Source: Nitrospirota bacterium (GTDB lineage Bacteria > Nitrospirota > Thermodesulfovibrionia > Thermodesulfovibrionales > Magnetobacteriaceae). Taken from it: a DNA stretch of 35,934 nucleotides. Below are positions 33,721 through 35,934 of this stretch, piece by piece. The notes under the pieces are model-generated. The model saw nothing but the letters and a program-made list of their open reading frames with translations. It was not told where the DNA came from and made no database searches. The position numbers were made by a program, and so were the translations under genes. The stretch's first letter is position 1; every line of letters starts with the position of its first letter. The stretch is taken from the NCBI GenBank assembly GCA_015233245.1, contig JADFYB010000013.1, positions 1-35,934 on the forward strand, read 5' to 3'.

Positions 33721-33765
33721 GTCACAAACTAACTCTATCCAACTCTATCCAACTCCAGCCAATAA
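33721..33765. repeat. 45-bp imperfect direct repeat, right copy, 10-bp period
   Basis: Right partner of 32201-32245. Three helically phased decamers (33731-33760) could be arm-type binding sites for the nearby integrase. The rest of 33489-33963, apart from this repeat and the tRNA fragment, has no gene I can support. Confidence 0.6.
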
Positions 33766-33963
33766 TAGAGTGTTTTTATGTCAGGTTGGAATACGTCACA
33801 AATCATGTAATTACAGTGATTTTTAGCAAAAACTGGTAGATAAGCGCATTGGATTTCATGTTCTTTGATTTACTCTACGGGTGTTGCAATATTGATGGGT
33901 TTGTAAAAGATAGAGATGGTAGGTTACCAATATATTTTTAGAAAATCTCTATGAAAAGAAAAA

Positions 33964-35166
33964 TCACTTAACCAATCTTAAATGTTTAGGCTTTTTAGCA
34001 TTAGGCTCATGGCTTTTCGCCTTAAGCCTTTTCTCTGTTTCCTTATGCATTTTGGATAAATGTTCAGCAGATGTTATTAAATCATCGTCATTAATAATAT
34101 CATATCTGTAATAGATCGAATGTGTTTTATGTCCTGAAATTTTCATTCCAACTGTTGTTGGTGTACCAGATCTTCTAAGGTTTCTGACGGCAGTCCTTCT
34201 CAAATCATGAAATAATTTATCATATTTCATTAATCGGGTGCTGTTACATAAAGGACATCCAGCATACTCTTTCTTATTTCCGTCAATTAATTCAAAAACA
34301 TGCTTGCAATCTTTACATTTGAATGTAGGAGGATATCCACATTTACGAAGTGTTGTCTCCCATGAGCCTCTAAAATCCTTAATCTGATTACCATCCCTAA
34401 AAAACACAAATGGACAGTCCGGATAATATAAATCTCTAATCTGTTTCTGCCTGACTAAAGCATCATATAATTCATCAGGGAGATAATAACGAAGAGCCAT
34501 GTCATTTTTTGTTGTACCCGAATGCAGAATTATACATCTGTTTTCAAAATCTATTTGTGAAAATAACATTTTTAATATCGTCTCTTTCCGCATTCCTGAA
34601 TAGTATCCCATAATAAAGACAGATTTAATTTCAGCCGGTAGCGCATCACGTAATTCCATGTATTGATTGTGTTCAAAATAACCGCTCCTGATGTTATCTT
34701 CTTTTAGTTTTGGGATATAGGGAATTTCTGGAACCTTCCTGGGTGTTTGGTTATATGCCAATGTGAACATTCTTTTTAATGCAGCCAGTTCTCTATTTAT
34801 AGTACCATTTTCAATACCAATCTCTTTTCGTTTTACTATGTAGGCATTTATCATGTCTGTAGTTATTTGAGATGCCTTTATCCCCTTAAAGTGTTCTGAT
34901 AGATGTTTAATACTAATTTCAACTCTCCACAGGGATTTTCTACCATTCATCTTATAATCAGTAACTACGCCATCTGACAACTCGTCAAACCTTATTTTTT
35001 CTTACTTATGTCTATGGACTATACCACGTAATATATCACCTTCTCGTTGTTTAAGGAGCTTTTGAGCATCAGATTTCTTAGTTGAACCAGAACTCTCCCT
35101 ATAAAGTTTGCCATCACGATAATATCTAATCCACCAGATATTTCCTCTTTTATATGGTTCACTCAT
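33964..35166 (-). pseudogene. tyrosine integrase with in-frame stop and inserted zinc ribbon
   Basis: An ATG at 35166 opens a normal phage-type integrase N-terminus (R-G-N-I-W-W-I-R-Y-Y-R-D-G-K, then Q-K-L-L-K-Q-R-E-G-D-I). It is cut by TAA at 35002-35004 (codon 55). The same frame then runs without a break through F-D-E-L to 33964, giving 399 codons in all. A 338-aa product could start at TTG 34980. In that numbering the catalytic set is R131, H258-x-L-R261, H284 and Y293, all present. A four-Cys zinc ribbon (C222, C225, C242, C245) is inserted within the catalytic domain, which is unusual. Loss of the arm-binding N-terminus would probably impair the integrase unless the stop is read through or it restarts. 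Confidence 0.85.
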
Positions 35167-35211
35167 ACCTAGGTCTATAACAGAAAATGGATGGGTGCGC
35201 CAAGAGGCATT

Positions 35212-35403
35212 TTAACAAGTAAATACATGCTTGTTCGCCTCTATCAGTTTATCTAAATCATTAACATCCAAAAGGACACGTCTGCCAAATTTTACATAAC
35301 TAAGTTCACCTTTTTGATACAAAGCCATCAGTGTCCATTTACTGATGCCGAGGTACTGGGCGGCATCTTGTACGGAGAGTAATCGGATGTTATCGTTTTT
35401 CAT
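35212..35403 (-). CDS. excisionase-like HTH protein (helix-turn-helix type 17)
   Basis: 63 aa with the MerR-like HTH_17 pattern: L-S-V-Q-D-A-A-Q-Y-L-G-I-S-K-W-T-L-M-A-L, then K-G-E-L-S-Y-V-K-F-G-R-R-V-L-L-D-V-N-D-L-D-K. Such small proteins act as excisionases or directionality factors. It lies 45 bp before the integrase start on the same strand, the usual order. No good ribosome binding site precedes the ATG at 35403. Confidence 0.8.
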   Translation of the reverse strand: MKNDNIRLLSVQDAAQYLGISKWTLMALYQKGELSYVKFGRRVLLDVNDLDKLIEANKHVFTC

Positions 35404-35934
35404 AAGAGGGCACCATTTAATAACTGATGGAAATTAAGTAGAAAGGACACGAATAGAAACTGCCGTAGGAAATGATAGTTTACTTCTTGTAAGCCTAAAC
35501 TTGCATATGAACTTGAAAGTAGTGTGTTGCTAAGAAATAAACATAAAAATGACATACCTCACCTTTAAAAGATTTTTGCTGCTGTTTCTTTAATTATCTT
35601 TTAGAGGCATACTTTATCAAGGCACGCATCTCTACGGGATTATTCAAAACTGTTATTATAATCTCTGAAATAGCATATCTTTATGGATATCACTTTGTCA
35701 ACACGCATTTTTCAAAAAAGTTCTATTTGATTTTTTTTGAAGTAACGTGTTAGTATAAAATACTTGAAGCAGAGACTGATGTCTTCCTTTATAAATGAGG
35801 GGGATGTTCAGCTTTGACTAAAAAGTGCTACTGTGCCACTAAAAATGCTGTCTCTTTTGTTACTGATGTGATATCTATTACTAGTGTCTAATTGCAAAAA
35901 TTAGCGATAGTATTTCTAAGTTGTGCTCCTTTCA
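35404..35934. other. 531-bp stretch without a supported gene
   Basis: No conserved protein or RNA seen. The only candidate is a 25-codon frame from TTG 35814 to 35891, ten bases after GAGGGGGA (M-T-K-K-C-Y-C-A-T-K...), which is too short to call. The upstream region of the excisionase and the interior of the mobile element begin here. Confidence 0.4.

Noticed and set aside
33641..33826. 61-aa ORF between the tRNA fragment and the integrase
   Set aside because: It runs through the decamer repeats and has no ribosome binding site or protein-like pattern.

Overview
The window is AT-rich bacterial DNA. It carries type IV pilin-like genes with class III leaders, an ECF sigma/anti-sigma pair, a CRP/FNR-type regulator, very large eukaryote-like repeat proteins (ankyrin, WD40, MORN, TPR) and several Hanks-type Ser/Thr kinases. 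This fits a large, signalling-rich Gram-negative genome. My best guess, from the general look of the pilins and kinases only, is Nitrospirota (magnetotactic Thermodesulfovibrionia-like), with Planctomycetota as an alternative. No marker gene here settles it.

Layout. (1) 1-2.7 kb: a small operon with a DUF6745-like protein, a 119-aa companion, a 58-aa ORF, a membrane protein and a secreted small protein. (2) 2.7-8.7 kb: one 2009-aa ankyrin/DUF4011/superfamily I helicase/Vsr-like nuclease protein that resembles single-gene phage-defence helicase-nucleases. (3) 8.7-9.7 kb: two decayed TPR genes. (4) 9.8-12.7 kb: ECF sigma factor and zinc-finger anti-sigma (4-bp overlap), a 45-aa small protein, a pilin, and a CRP/FNR-like regulator. 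(5) 12.8-27.7 kb, the core of the window: an FHA-kinase, two giant zinc-ribbon/kinase/WD40 proteins whose first 327 residues are encoded by an identical 991-bp block, and a TTG-started fusion of ClpN, a ClpB-like AAA module, a receiver-like middle and a complete FtsH AAA plus M41 protease. A broken piece of the Clp-FtsH gene lies between the two giant kinases, so the locus grew by tandem duplication. (6) 27.7-29.2 kb, minus strand: two proteins of unknown role, one FliG/MgtE_N-like. (7) 29.2-30.8 kb: a second pilin locus with degenerate relatives of the 45-aa small protein and two more copies of the same upstream element. (8) 31.0-31.7 kb: a GNAT acetyltransferase with a 56-aa partner, in a toxin-antitoxin-like arrangement. 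(9) 32.2-35.4 kb: an intact ISAs1-family element with perfect inverted repeats and a 10-bp target duplication, a 3' fragment of tRNA-Leu(UAG), 45-bp direct repeats, a tyrosine integrase interrupted by an in-frame stop, and an excisionase-like HTH protein. This is the end of an integrated element.

Most interesting points. First, the FHA/kinase/WD40/MORN plus Clp-FtsH cluster looks like an undescribed phospho-signalling and proteolysis module. Second, a family of small proteins lies near both pilin genes, and three copies are preceded by TGACAC-TTTT-N13-GTC(T/C)T. I propose this element is the promoter read by the local ECF sigma factor. Both proposals are inference. The sequence relationships beneath them (repeat spacing, identical block, gene remnant, domain order) can be read directly.
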